A stretch of 34,018 nt of DNA from Opitutia bacterium (GTDB lineage Bacteria > Verrucomicrobiota > Verrucomicrobiia > Opitutales > Opitutaceae). The notes below the pieces were generated by a model, which saw only the letters and a program-made list of their open reading frames with translations, ran no database searches and had not been told where the DNA came from. The translations under genes and the position numbers were made by a program. Shown one piece after another: positions 7,619 to 16,320 of this stretch. The DNA is taken from contig CANHJG010000046.1 of the NCBI GenBank assembly GCA_947461205.1, forward strand, positions 1 to 34,018, in the 5' to 3' direction. Within the stretch, counting starts at the first letter, position 1. Each line of letters opens with the position of its first letter.

Positions 7619-8595
7619 TATTTCAAATACTGGTCAAGCGGGGGCCGGACGATCTCGGCCATCGCGGGGTCGTTGAAGTTGGCCTTCGTCACGAAGCCGA
7701 CCCCGGTATCGATCATCGCCGGCACTTTTTCCCCGCGCAAAACCGCATAGGCGGTCTTCACGCCGAGGTAGCCCATCTGCATCGGATTCTGCACGACGAG
7801 GCCGTCGATATGCCCCGCCATCAGCCCGGCGTTCAAGGTCTCGCCCGAGTCGAAGCCGACAAACTTCACCTTGCCCGCGAGCCCAGCGTCGCGCACCGCC
7901 AGCAACATGCCGGCCGTGCCGGATTCGTTGCACGTGAAGATGCCGTTGAGCTGCTTGCCGAACCGGTTGAGCAGATTCTCCGCCACCTGCTTGGCCGTGT
8001 CCCGGGTCGCGCCGGCATGCTGGTCGCTGGAGAGAATCTTGATGGCCGGATACTCCTGTTTGATCGCTTCGAGAAACCCCTCCTCGCGCTCCTCGGTGCT
8101 GGCCGAGCCGACTTGCAGGCGGAGCATGATCACGTTGCCTTTTCCACCGAGGAGTTTGCCCAGCTGGCGGCCCGCGATGCGTCCGCCCTCGCGATTGTCG
8201 GTCGAGACGTAGCTCGCGATGGCCTTGGTCTCGAGGCCGGAGTCGATGACGACGACGGGAATCTTCGCGCGGATGGCGCCCTCGACCGGAGCCACGAGCG
8301 CCCGACGGTCAAGCGGTGCCAGCACGATGGCGTTGACTTTGCGTCCGATGAAATTCTCCACGACCTGCACCTGTTGCTCGCGGTCGTCCTCTTTAAGCGG
8401 ACCCTTCCAGATGATCTTCACGGCCTCGCGGCCCGCGGCCGCGTTGATTTCGCGCTCCGCCTTCACGGCGCCGGCGTTGATGGATTTCCAGAATTCGTGC
8501 GTCGTGCCCTTGGGGATGACGGCGATCTTGTAGGCCTCGGCGGCGGCGGCAAACGGAGCGACGGCAAGGACGAGGAAGGGGAGGAGTTTTTTCAT
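7618..8595 (-). CDS. Periplasmic sugar-binding protein of the ABC importer
   Basis: This 325-residue protein has a Sec signal peptide (residues 1-19, M-K-K then a hydrophobic core ending in A-A-A-A). The mature part is a type-I periplasmic binding fold (PF13407) beginning A-Y-K-I-A-V-I-P-K-G. Hallmarks are W-K-S-I-N-A-G near the first ligand loop, N-A-I-V-L-A-P-L-D, V-V-V-I-D-S-G, and G-F-D-S-G-E-T-L. The relatives are ribose, xylose or galactose binding proteins; the exact ligand is unknown. The ATG at 8595 is preferred over the longer open frame because it gives the signal peptide. It is preceded by CTCCCC, not by a Shine-Dalgarno sequence. This is the first gene of the importer operon. Confidence 0.92.
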   Translation of the reverse strand: MKKLLPFLVLAVAPFAAAAEAYKIAVIPKGTTHEFWKSINAGAVKAEREINAAAGREAVKIIWKGPLKEDDREQQVQVVENFIGRKVNAIVLAPLDRRALVAPVEGAIRAKIPVVVIDSGLETKAIASYVSTDNREGGRIAGRQLGKLLGGKGNVIMLRLQVGSASTEEREEGFLEAIKQEYPAIKILSSDQHAGATRDTAKQVAENLLNRFGKQLNGIFTCNESGTAGMLLAVRDAGLAGKVKFVGFDSGETLNAGLMAGHIDGLVVQNPMQMGYLGVKTAYAVLRGEKVPAMIDTGVGFVTKANFNDPAMAEIVRPPLDQYLK

Positions 8596-8720
8596 GGGGA
8601 GAGCGAACACGGGGACCGGACTCGGGCGGGGAGGCGCAGTTAGGCAAATCTGAATTAAGTTTGGCGAGCGCAAACGCACCGGCCCCGGCGCAGCGGGCGA
8701 CCCGGCCGACCCGATCGGCC

Positions 8721-8754
8721 AAAAGAAAACCCCGCGCAACCGAATGCGCCGGGG
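8721..8754 (-). terminator. Minus-strand intrinsic terminator
   Basis: Read on the minus strand, CCCC-G-GCGCA pairs with TGCGC-GGGG across a 6-nt loop with one bulged G, followed by TTTTCTTTT. It sits just after the FucP-like remnant and before the ABC operon, as expected for the former transporter gene's terminator. It could still insulate the ABC operon. Confidence 0.6.
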
Positions 8755-8758
8755 GGCA

Positions 8759-8783
8759 GGACGGTGCGGGCCCCGCACCGTCC
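8759..8783. repeat. 25-bp near-perfect palindrome
   Basis: The 12-bp arms GGACGGTGCGGG and CCCGCACCGTCC flank a single central base. There is no T-tract. It could be an operator for a dimeric regulator, a REP-type unit, or part of the old transporter gene's 3' end. Confidence 0.6.
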
Positions 8784-9069
8784 GAGCCGTGGCCCTTGCT
8801 CGCGTCCACCCCGCGCAGGTCCGGCGCCTTGCTGAGCTTCGACCCGAAAAAGCCATCGTCCGCGCTGAGCGCGCAGCCCACGAGCATCATCAGAAAGCTG
8901 AACGACTTGTTGGAGAGGTCGCCCAGCCGCCCCATGAGCTTGGGCATGCGCGCGCCGCCGGTGATCGACCTGGCGATGAAGGCCGAGGCTTTCTTCCGGG
9001 CATCCGGCCCAAGCCGAAGATTCCCGGGGCGAAGATGGCCGGGAACATGATCGACCTGAAAAAGGGTTC
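8780..9069 (-). pseudogene. C-terminal remnant of a FucP-type MFS sugar:H+ symporter
   Basis: Read on the minus strand, one frame gives F-F-R-S-I-M-F-P-A-I-F-A-P-G-I-F-G-L-G (to about 9010). A shifted frame continues A-R-K-K-A-S-A-F-I-A-R-S-I-T-G-G-A, M-G-R-L-G-D-L-S-N-K and then F-F-G-S-K-L. This order matches the last two membrane helices of the L-fucose/glucose-galactose permease family: S-I-M-F-P-x-I-F-x-L-x-I-x-x-L-G, then a G-G-A block, M-G-x-x-A-D, and a helix ending in Y-G. G/C at third codon positions remains very high, so decay is fairly recent. The gene is broken: it has a frameshift near 9005, an upstream TAG at about 9072, and no N-terminal two thirds. The assignment rests on recalled family motifs. 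Confidence 0.6.
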
Positions 9070-9293
9070 TACGCCGGTAAGTGGGGGTGAAGTTCACACT
9101 TTCCACGGCGAAAGAGTGGAGCGATGCGGGAAGCCGCGATCCAACGCCGTCCCGCCATGCGCAACGAGCTCTCGTGGTAGGCCCAGCCCGCCGCAGGAAG
9201 GGCCCCTCTTGGCCCATCGAGGGCCCATCCCGAACTCCGGGACATCCCGCAGTCGGGACTCGCCGTCGGCCCGGCGGTCCGTTTGCTGCGGGC

Positions 9294-10100
9294 ATGTTGT
9301 CCGCGCTGTTTTGGCTCAAGAAATTCGTGTCGTTCTGGCTGATGCCCCTGCCGCTCTGCCTCACGCTCCTCGCCGTGGGCCTGGGCTGCCTGCTCTTGAC
9401 GCGGCGCACGAAACTTGGCCGCGGCCTCCTGCTCCTCGGCACCGTTCTCCTGATGCTCTTCAGCAACAAATTCGTGAGCACCGCGCTCGTCCGCCCCCTC
9501 GAGGCACGTTACCCCGCCATCCCCGAGCTGCCCGCCGGCACACCGCTCCCCGCCGACCTCGCGGCCTGCCGCTTCGTCGTCGTGCTCGGCGGAGGCAATG
9601 GTCACGCCCCCGGGCTCTCCGCCACCAACCAGATGTCCGCCTCCGCTCTCAGCCGGATCACCGAGGCCGTCCGCCTGCTCCGCGTGCTCCCCTCGGCCCG
9701 CCTCATCGTCAGCGGTCCCGGCGATCCGGCCCGGCCCGCCCGCCCCAGTCACGCCGCCATGCTGGCGCGCGCCGCCTCGTCGCTTGGCGTCGACCGGAGC
9801 CGCGCCCTCCTCATCGAGGAGGTGCGCGACACTGAAGACGAATCCCTCGCCGTCCAGCAGCTCGTCGGCCGTGAACCGTTCGCCCTCGTCACCTCGGCCT
9901 GGCACCTGCCGCGCACGCTGGCCCTGTTCCGCCACGCCGGCCTGGCGCCCCTCCCCTGCCCCGCCGACTACACCGCCCGGGCCGGGGATGACCTGCAGTG
10001 GCAAGATTTCCTCTGGGACACGGAGTCGCTCGGGCGCAGCACCTGGGCCGTCCGCGAACGGCTCGGCTACCTGTGGGTTTGGTTGCGCGGCCGCGGGTGA
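9294..10100 (+). CDS. ElyC/YdcF-like DUF218 envelope protein
   Basis: This 268-residue protein has two N-terminal membrane helices (about residues 10-34 and 42-58) and then a DUF218 domain (PF02698) from about residue 85. Family marks are C-R-F-V-V-V-L-G-G-G-N-G, the R-L-L-R-V-L-P-S-A-R-L-I-V-S-G block, and A-L-V-T-S-A-W-H-L-P-R near the end. The two-helix-plus-DUF218 arrangement matches ElyC, which affects cell-wall precursor metabolism in E. coli; the biochemical activity of the domain is not settled. The ATG at 9294 is chosen because the open frame upstream is low-complexity and the hydrophobic N-terminus begins here. It is followed after 57 bp by the phosphate pair, with no evident functional link. 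Confidence 0.82.
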   Translation: MLSALFWLKKFVSFWLMPLPLCLTLLAVGLGCLLLTRRTKLGRGLLLLGTVLLMLFSNKFVSTALVRPLEARYPAIPELPAGTPLPADLAACRFVVVLGGGNGHAPGLSATNQMSASALSRITEAVRLLRVLPSARLIVSGPGDPARPARPSHAAMLARAASSLGVDRSRALLIEEVRDTEDESLAVQQLVGREPFALVTSAWHLPRTLALFRHAGLAPLPCPADYTARAGDDLQWQDFLWDTESLGRSTWAVRERLGYLWVWLRGRG

Positions 10101-10157
10101 GTCATCCGGCACGATTTGTTTCGCCATCGTAACATCCGCCACTACTCAACCCTCACC

Positions 10158-10799
10158 ATGCTTTCGCTCAAAAAGCTTTTCGGCAAAGACGACAAGTTCT
10201 TCGATCTGCTCGAAGCCGGCGCCGAAGAGGCCAAGGCCAGTGTGGACCTGTTTTCGCGCTACCTCCAGACGATCGCCGCCGGCACCGCCCCGGGCGCCAC
10301 CCTCGACGAGTTCATCCAGACCCGTCGCAAAGAAAAACGCATCCGCCACACGATGACGGAAGAACTCAGCAAGACTTTCGTGACGCCGCTGGAGCGCGAG
10401 GATATCGAGGCGCTTTCCTGGGCGCTTTACCGCATCCCCAAGCAGGTCGAAAAAATTGTCGAACGCCTCTCCATTTACCCCGGTCGCGTCCCGCACACCG
10501 CCTTCCAGCGCCAGGCCGAGCTCATGCTCCTCGCCGCCGAAGCGGTCGTGTTCATGGTCAAGCAACTCCGCGGCGGCACCCACATCGAGAAAATCCGCGA
10601 AGCCAACGACCGCCTGCAGTTCGCCGAGGGCGAAGCCGACAAGGTCATGCTCACCCTGCTCAAGGACCTCTATCACGGCCCCTATGACGCCAAAGAGCTC
10701 GTCATCCTCCAGGAGCTTTATGAGATGGTCGAGCAGGCCGTGGACCGTTGCCGCAATGCCGGCAACATCGTCGTCCAAATCGTCCTCAAGCACTCGTAA
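10158..10799 (+). CDS. DUF47/PhoU-like phosphate transport accessory protein
   Basis: This 213-residue, all-helical protein belongs to PF01865. It has the characteristic F-F-D-L-L-E-A-G-A-E near the N-terminus, L-x-R-E-D-I-E-A-L-S in the middle, and an E-x-x-x-D-x-x-x-x-x-L amphipathic pattern throughout. No signal peptide is visible, so it should be cytoplasmic. It lies 21 bp upstream of a PiT transporter, the usual arrangement in which the DUF47 protein modulates the symporter. The start at 10158 (M-L-S-L-K-K-L-F-G-K-D) is preferred to the open frame 42 bp upstream because family members start at this point. CTCACC precedes the ATG and there is no Shine-Dalgarno sequence. Confidence 0.9.
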   Translation: MLSLKKLFGKDDKFFDLLEAGAEEAKASVDLFSRYLQTIAAGTAPGATLDEFIQTRRKEKRIRHTMTEELSKTFVTPLEREDIEALSWALYRIPKQVEKIVERLSIYPGRVPHTAFQRQAELMLLAAEAVVFMVKQLRGGTHIEKIREANDRLQFAEGEADKVMLTLLKDLYHGPYDAKELVILQELYEMVEQAVDRCRNAGNIVVQIVLKHS

Positions 10800-10820
10800 C
10801 ACAGCGCCCGTCCCCCCGAC

Positions 10821-11888
10821 ATGACGCTGTTCCTGTTCGTTCTGCTGGCCGCGCTCGTTTTCGAGTATATCAACGGCTTTCACGACACGGCCAACGCGAT
10901 CGCGACCGTGGTGTCGACCAAGGTCCTCACGGCGCGCCAGGCCATCCTCATGGCCGCGTTTTTCAATCTGATCGGCGCGCTCGCCGGCACCGCCGTCGCG
11001 AAAACCATCAGCGGCGGACTCGTCTCCGCCGGAGCCGTCAACATGCTCACGGTCCTCTGCGCTCTGCTGGGCGCGATCATCTGGAATCTGTTCACGTGGT
11101 GGCTCGGCCTCCCCTCCAGCTCCAGCCACGCGCTCATCGGTGGCCTGTGCGGCGCGGCGCTCGGCACCGCCAAGGGCAACTGGGACGTGCTCATTTGGTC
11201 CAGCGTCGACGCCAAGGGCTCCTCGATCGGGCTCTGGCCGAAAGTCGTGCTGCCGATGTTCAGCTCGCCGCTGCTCGGCTTCGTCGGCGGCGCGGCGCTC
11301 ATGTGGCTGCTGATGATCGTGCTCCGGAAAACCACGCCGCGCATGGTCAACCTCATCTTCGGGAAGGCCCAGCTGCTGAGCGCGGCCTTCATGGCCTATG
11401 GCCACGGCAAGAACGACGCCCAGAAAACCATGGGCATCATCACCCTCGCCCTCTTCACCGGCACCGCGGCCGGGGTATTCAAGGATCTTCCGGAGTGGGC
11501 GACATTTCTCCGCGTATCCGAATTCAAGGACATCCCTTTCTGGGTCGTCGTCACGTGCGCGGTCACCATGGCGGCCGGCACCGCGGCCGGCGGCTACCGC
11601 ATCATCCGCACCATGGGCCACAAGATGGTGAAACTTCAGCCCGTCCACGGTTTCGCCGCCGAGACCACGGCCGCCATCATTATCGACGGAGCCTCGATGA
11701 TCGGCGTCCCCGTTTCCACCACCCACGTGATTTCCACCTCGATCATGGGTGTCGGTGCCACCAAGCGCCTGAGCGCCGTCAAATGGGGCGTGGTCGAACG
11801 CATCCTGTGGGCCTGGGTTCTCACCATGCCGGTCACCGCCCTCCTTGCCTACGGGTTGGAACGGCTCCTCGCCTCCGTCGGCGTGTAG
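10821..11888 (+). CDS. PiT-family low-affinity inorganic phosphate transporter
   Basis: This 355-residue membrane protein has the two inverted PiT signatures: G-F-H-D-T-A-N-A-I-A (residues 19-28) and G-H-G-K-N-D-A-Q-K (194-202). The paired repeat blocks P-S-S-S-S-H-A-L-I-G and P-V-S-T-T-H-V-I-S-T are also present. It has about ten hydrophobic helices and would import phosphate with a proton or sodium ion. The upstream DUF47 gene should be co-transcribed. The TAG stop at 11886-11888 is followed at once, in the same frame, by the tail of a TonB-dependent receptor, which marks a recombination junction. The PiT C-terminus ends cleanly after the last helix and appears intact. Confidence 0.94.
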   Translation: MTLFLFVLLAALVFEYINGFHDTANAIATVVSTKVLTARQAILMAAFFNLIGALAGTAVAKTISGGLVSAGAVNMLTVLCALLGAIIWNLFTWWLGLPSSSSHALIGGLCGAALGTAKGNWDVLIWSSVDAKGSSIGLWPKVVLPMFSSPLLGFVGGAALMWLLMIVLRKTTPRMVNLIFGKAQLLSAAFMAYGHGKNDAQKTMGIITLALFTGTAAGVFKDLPEWATFLRVSEFKDIPFWVVVTCAVTMAAGTAAGGYRIIRTMGHKMVKLQPVHGFAAETTAAIIIDGASMIGVPVSTTHVISTSIMGVGATKRLSAVKWGVVERILWAWVLTMPVTALLAYGLERLLASVGV

Positions 11889-12446
11889 CCCACCGCGGCG
11901 GGAGGCACCGGCTTCAATCAATCCCTGCCGAACGCGTCGCAGGGCTTGAACGCCGACACCCCCATCTGGGCCAACCGCAGGGAGACGACCGAGTATCAGG
12001 CGACCGACCAGAACCTCGCCTCCAACGTCGGCAAACCGCGGACTCAGGAGCGCGAATATCCTCTGGCCGCCGCGACGAACGACGACTTCACCGCAGGCCG
12101 CCTGAAGACCCTTAAGGTCGGGGGAGCCGTTCGCTCGGAACGCCGCGCCGCCATCGGCTTCCTCGGTGGCGCTCCGGCAACTAGCGGCGCCTTCCAGGGC
12201 GCCGTGCTGACTCTCGATAACCCCAAGCCGATCCACGACAAGGCCCGCGCTTGCGTCGACTTCTCCGCCGGCTACCGGAGGAGAGTCTACGGCGACAAAG
12301 TTCGCTCGAAAATCCAACTCAATATTCAGGATGCCTTCGAAAACGGCCGCCTGCAGGCCATCGCCGTCAACCCCGAAGGCAGGGCCTACGCCTACCGCAG
12401 CGTCGACCCGCGCCGCTTCGGGCTGAGCGCGTCGTTCGACTTGTAA
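11889..12446 (+). pseudogene. C-terminal remnant of a TonB-dependent receptor
   Basis: About 185 codons are open from the base after the PiT stop to a TAA. They align with the end of the intact receptor that follows: G-K-P-R-T-Q-E-R-E-Y, A-A-I-G-F-L-G-G-A-P-A-T-S-G, G-R-L-Q-A-I-A-V-N-P-E-G, and a final S-A-S-F-D-L. No N-terminal region, signal peptide, plug, initiation codon in a sensible place, or early barrel strands are present. Compared with the intact copies it has lost aromatic barrel residues, for example C-V-D-F-S-A-G-Y-R-R-R in place of Y-L-D-L-S-A-G-Y-K-F-R. This suggests relaxed selection. Confidence 0.85.
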
Positions 12447-12729
12447 TCGCTACCGCTCGCGGCCGGCCCTTCCACGGGCCGGTCGCCTCGGGTCGGTGGC
12501 GCGTCGCACCGCCCGGCGCAGATCTGCGGCCACCGCCCCCGACGCAAAACGGTGCCCGCCCCCTCCGCAGGCCGCCGGCAACCCGCCCAACGGCGGTTTG
12601 GCTAGGCGGCAGGCAAGGCTTGCCAGCTGGCCGGACTCAGCCAAATTCCACCCCTACTCAGCCGCACTCACTTCCCCACACCCCGCGCCCCCCCCTTCGA
12701 CGCCCTTTCTTCCTCACCCTCGTTCTATT
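12447..12729. other. Upstream region of the first full TBDR, with palindromes
   Basis: A GC hairpin (CCGGCCC/GGGCCGG, 12463-12482) follows the receptor remnant but has no T-tract. CGCAGATCTGCG is a perfect 12-bp palindrome at 12517-12528. GGCAAG-G-CTTGCC is a 13-bp inverted repeat at 12612-12624. Either of the last two could be an operator for the receptor gene. No clear -35/-10 pair is seen. Confidence 0.45.
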
Positions 12730-15700
12730 ATGACCACCCGCCCTGCCCGATCCCGACTCCCGCGGCGCACCTGCACCGCCGCCGTCGCAGTCCTCATGTT
12801 CGCCGGCCACCTCGCCGCTCAAACGGCCCCCGCTGCCAAGCCGGCCACCGCTGCCGGCACGCCTCCACCGCTCAGCGAGGAGACCGTGATGCTCTCCCCC
12901 TTCCAAGTCGCCTCGGATGCCGACAAGGGCTACCAAGCGCTCAACACGCTCTCCGGCACCCGCCTCAACTCGAAACTCGAAGACCTCGGCGCTTCGATCA
13001 CCGTCGTCACCAAGCAGCAGATGCAGGACTTGGGATCGCTCGATATCAACGATGTGTTTCGCTACGAGGCGAGCACCGAGGGAACGGACAACTACACGGC
13101 CTTCAACCGCAACCGCTCCGGCGGCGTCAACGACCAAGTCCAGTCCGACCCGCAGCGCGCCAATCGCGTCCGCGGTCTCACGCAGGCCGGTCAGAGTGCC
13201 GGGGGCGCCAACACGGCCTTCGGAAATTTCGCAAGCAACAACAACATCCCGTTTGACCCTTACAACATCGCCGCAATCGAAATCTCCCGCGGGCCGAACT
13301 CGAATCTCTTCGGCCTCGGCCAGGCCGCCGGTACCGTGAGCGTGGTGCCCACGCAGGCCAATCCCGACCGGCGTTCCTACTCGGGCGATCTGCGCGTCGA
13401 CAGCTACGGCGGCCACCGCGAGAGCCTGAATATCAACACTCCGTTGCTCCCCGGCGTGCTCGCCCTGCGCGTCGCCGCGGTGAACGAATCCAAGGGGTTC
13501 TTGCGCAAGCCGTCCTCCGAGCGGATCCACCGCGAATTCGCCACCCTGCTGTATCGACCGTTTAAAAATACGACGATTCGCGCCACGGGCGAGCGCTACC
13601 GCGATGACTACCGCCGGCCCAACTCCATCACGGCCCGCGACGCGACTTCCGAGTGGAAAGCGAACGGCATGCCGACGTGGGATCCCACCACCCAAATCGT
13701 GACCTTCGCGAATGGCACCAAGACGGCGCCCATCACAACCGACAACTTGCCCGCCGTGACGATCGTGCCGGGCGTGACTGCCGCTTACTCCGCGTATCCT
13801 GCGGGCCTGATCGGCAACTACAATGGATTCTACGGCCGCCCGACGGTCTACGTGGACGACAACAAAATCCAGTTCTTCACCGTCATGAAGACCAACAATC
13901 CCGTGACGGGCACAGCGCTTCCGACCAATCCCTATTCGGGCGGCAACAGCACGCTGCGTTACATCCAGAGCGGCACGGACATCATGAAGCGGGCCGTTTC
14001 ACTGCTGGGCCCCCAGGGCCTGCCGCTCTACATCGTGCCCGGAACGAACGATAAATCGGTCTACGACTGGGAAAAATATAACGTCGTGGCGCCGAATCAC
14101 GGCACGGACTTGGCGACCACCGGCAGCGTCGAGATCGAACAGATCGTGTTCAGCAGTCAGCATCAGTTGGTGGCAGCCAAAGTGGGCGCATTCCAGCAAA
14201 AGTTCAGCCGCCGGAACTACGGACTGATCGATAACTTGGAGACGGTGATCTATGTCGACGTGAACGAAAAGAAGCTCGACGGAACCCCGAATCCCTACGT
14301 CCGGCGACCCTACGTGCAGGCTTCGGCGCCCAGCATGAATTATCAGCCCAACAATGCCACCATCATGTCCGCCGACTTGGCCTATCAACTTACCCCCGGC
14401 AGCCCATCGCCGTGGCTCAAGTGGATTGGTCAGCAGCGCTTCGCGGTCCACTCCGAACTCAATCGAACCGATGACTGGAACTTCACTTACGCCCTGCGCG
14501 GCACGGATACCGGCAAGCCGTGGCTCAATCCCACTGCCGCCCTCAACTTCGTGGGAACACCACAAATTGCCCAACGCTGGTATCTCGGCGACGCCACCGG
14601 TCAAAATGTCGACTACGGCGCAGCCGCCACCGACAGCGTAGCAGGCAATTACAATCTGACTTGGTTCAACAACCGGACCGGCGTCTGGGCGAACGAACCG
14701 GTCACGATGCAAGAGGCGTTGAGCAGCGGCGCCGGGGCCCGCCGCCGCACGGAGATCCGGACGGTCAACGCGACCTTACAAAGCTTCTTCTTCAACGACC
14801 GCCTCGTGTTGACCGGAGGATTTCGCCGCGACCGCTATCGCCAGCGCACCGGTGCCGGTGGTTTTGTCGACCCGAAGACCGGCTTGGTCAACCTCGACAA
14901 TACCGGCATCTTTGGTCCCGCTCAAAATCTGATCACCCCGTCCGGCACCGTGATCAACCTGCCTGGCTGGGCCTCGCAGAACGGCGACACGAAAACCTAC
15001 GGGGCCGTGCTCAAAGTGCTGCCTTGGCTCAATGTCCATGTGAACAAGTCGGACAGCTTTGCGCCCCAGGTGGTGCGCCAGGCGGTCGACAGCCCCGGCA
15101 ATGTGCCGAACCCGCAGGGCATGTCCACCGAGTGGGGCGTGAGCCTCGCTTCGCGGGACGGCAAGTTCAACATCCGCATCAATCGTTTCCAGACCAAGGA
15201 ACTGTTCTCACGCGGCTCCGAAGTCGGCACCCTCGGCAACCGCTACCTCGACATGGAAGGCCGGCCCGATGGTAGCAACAACATCCAAGTCTCCTCGTTC
15301 CGCTACTTCTGCCAGCAAATCGCGCTCGGCCGACTCGCCGCCCAGGGCATCACCAATCCCTCCGCAGCCCAATTGGACCCCGCGGTCGCCAAGCTGATGG
15401 GTGTCGATCCAGACTGGTATACGCGACTCGTCTATTCGGGCCCCAGCCAGCCGCAGACGGTCGGCACCACCGATGTCAGCTCGAAAGGTTTCGAATTCGA
15501 GGCCACCTACAACCCCACGCGCAACTGGCGCATGAAGTTCACCGGCTCACAGACCCGCGCGCAGGATGACCGGGTGTCCCCGGAAATCTATGACTGGTGG
15601 CAAAAACGCCTGCCCGTCTGGACGTCGGTCCGCACCGACGTCGTTCCCGGCGACGGCAAGGGCCGGCTCTGGTGGGACGCGGCCCCCGGCGACTTTTACA

Positions 15701-16197
15701 TCGGCGGGGAGACGCGCACACCGCAAACCCGCTGGATTCAGGACCAATGGGGCGCCTATTGGACCGCGGCCACCAACGCAGGTCGACCGCGCACGCAAAT
15801 GCGCGAGTATCGGTTCGCAGGCATTACCAATTACGACTTCACCGAGGGTAAGCTGAAAAACTTCAATGTCGGCGGGGCCCTGCGCTGGGAAAGCAAGGCC
15901 TCCATCGGATTCCTGGCCGGCCCGCCCGAGACCAGCGGCCCCTACCAGGGCGCCGTGCTCTTCCTCGATTCCAACAAGCCCGTCTGGGATCCGGCCCGCT
16001 CCTATCTTGACCTCTCGGCGGGTTACAAATTCAGGCTCTTCGGCGACAAGGTTCGCGGCAAGGCGCAGCTCAACATCAAGAATGCGCTCGAAGGCGGCCG
16101 GCTTCAGGCCATCGGCATCAATCCCGACGGCAAGCCTTATGCCTACCGCATCGTGGATCCTCGCCAGTTCATCCTGAGCACGACGTTCGATCTCTGA
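12730..16197 (+). CDS. TonB-dependent receptor, first tandem copy
   Basis: This 1155-residue outer-membrane protein has a signal peptide (residues 1-30, ending L-A-A). E-E-T-V-M-L-S-P-F-Q-V (50-60) follows, possibly a TonB-box region, and then a plug domain with I-T-V-V-T-K-Q-Q-M-Q-D and E-I-S-R-G-P-N-S-N-L-F-G-L-G. The rest is a 22-stranded barrel in prospect, ending in T-T-F-D-L. No SusD partner is nearby, so it resembles the SusD-independent receptors common in Opitutaceae. The ATG at 12730 is chosen for its signal peptide; the open frame upstream is non-coding in character. The closest relative in the window is the next gene downstream. The substrate is unknown, but carbohydrates or siderophore-like compounds are the family's usual cargo. 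Confidence 0.92.
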   Translation: MTTRPARSRLPRRTCTAAVAVLMFAGHLAAQTAPAAKPATAAGTPPPLSEETVMLSPFQVASDADKGYQALNTLSGTRLNSKLEDLGASITVVTKQQMQDLGSLDINDVFRYEASTEGTDNYTAFNRNRSGGVNDQVQSDPQRANRVRGLTQAGQSAGGANTAFGNFASNNNIPFDPYNIAAIEISRGPNSNLFGLGQAAGTVSVVPTQANPDRRSYSGDLRVDSYGGHRESLNINTPLLPGVLALRVAAVNESKGFLRKPSSERIHREFATLLYRPFKNTTIRATGERYRDDYRRPNSITARDATSEWKANGMPTWDPTTQIVTFANGTKTAPITTDNLPAVTIVPGVTAAYSAYPAGLIGNYNGFYGRPTVYVDDNKIQFFTVMKTNNPVTGTALPTNPYSGGNSTLRYIQSGTDIMKRAVSLLGPQGLPLYIVPGTNDKSVYDWEKYNVVAPNHGTDLATTGSVEIEQIVFSSQHQLVAAKVGAFQQKFSRRNYGLIDNLETVIYVDVNEKKLDGTPNPYVRRPYVQASAPSMNYQPNNATIMSADLAYQLTPGSPSPWLKWIGQQRFAVHSELNRTDDWNFTYALRGTDTGKPWLNPTAALNFVGTPQIAQRWYLGDATGQNVDYGAAATDSVAGNYNLTWFNNRTGVWANEPVTMQEALSSGAGARRRTEIRTVNATLQSFFFNDRLVLTGGFRRDRYRQRTGAGGFVDPKTGLVNLDNTGIFGPAQNLITPSGTVINLPGWASQNGDTKTYGAVLKVLPWLNVHVNKSDSFAPQVVRQAVDSPGNVPNPQGMSTEWGVSLASRDGKFNIRINRFQTKELFSRGSEVGTLGNRYLDMEGRPDGSNNIQVSSFRYFCQQIALGRLAAQGITNPSAAQLDPAVAKLMGVDPDWYTRLVYSGPSQPQTVGTTDVSSKGFEFEATYNPTRNWRMKFTGSQTRAQDDRVSPEIYDWWQKRLPVWTSVRTDVVPGDGKGRLWWDAAPGDFYIGGETRTPQTRWIQDQWGAYWTAATNAGRPRTQMREYRFAGITNYDFTEGKLKNFNVGGALRWESKASIGFLAGPPETSGPYQGAVLFLDSNKPVWDPARSYLDLSAGYKFRLFGDKVRGKAQLNIKNALEGGRLQAIGINPDGKPYAYRIVDPRQFILSTTFDL

Positions 16198-16245
16198 TCC
16201 CGGGACCTTCGATCCGCTCGCGATCTTCGTCGATTGCTTGCGTCC

Positions 16246-16278
16246 GAGGCGCGTCGTCACCGACGCGCCTCTTTTTTT
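16246..16278 (+). terminator. Strong intrinsic terminator after first TBDR
   Basis: An 11-bp perfect stem (GAGGCGCGTCG/CGACGCGCCTC) with a TCAC loop is followed by seven T residues, 48 bp after the receptor stop. It separates the two tandem receptors into independent transcripts. Confidence 0.95.
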
Positions 16279-16320
16279 GCCAAGGTCGATCCCGTCCTCG
16301 TCACATGGGTTGTCCGCCGC

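Larger units (their letters stand above)
8596..9293. other. Gene-free stretch with a transporter remnant
   Basis: This 698-bp interval holds a degraded FucP-type coding remnant, a minus-strand terminator-like hairpin, a 25-bp palindrome, and GGCCGA/TCGGCC arms at 8704-8720. The promoter of the sugar ABC operon should lie between the binding-protein start and about 8720. An AT-richer patch there (8645-8662 on the plus strand) is the likeliest core, but no convincing -35/-10 pair was found. Nothing is recognised from 9070 to 9293 apart from the presumed promoter of the ElyC-like gene. Confidence 0.6.

Noticed and set aside
8744-9835. A plus-strand open frame overlapping the ElyC-like gene
   Set aside because: It is out of frame with the ElyC-like protein and antisense to the FucP-like remnant, and its composition is Arg/Pro/His-rich.
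10146-12317. A 723-codon minus-strand open frame
   Set aside because: It lies antisense to the DUF47 and PiT genes and the receptor remnant. The sequence is low-complexity Gly/Asp/Glu/Arg with no domain, typical of a GC-rich shadow frame.
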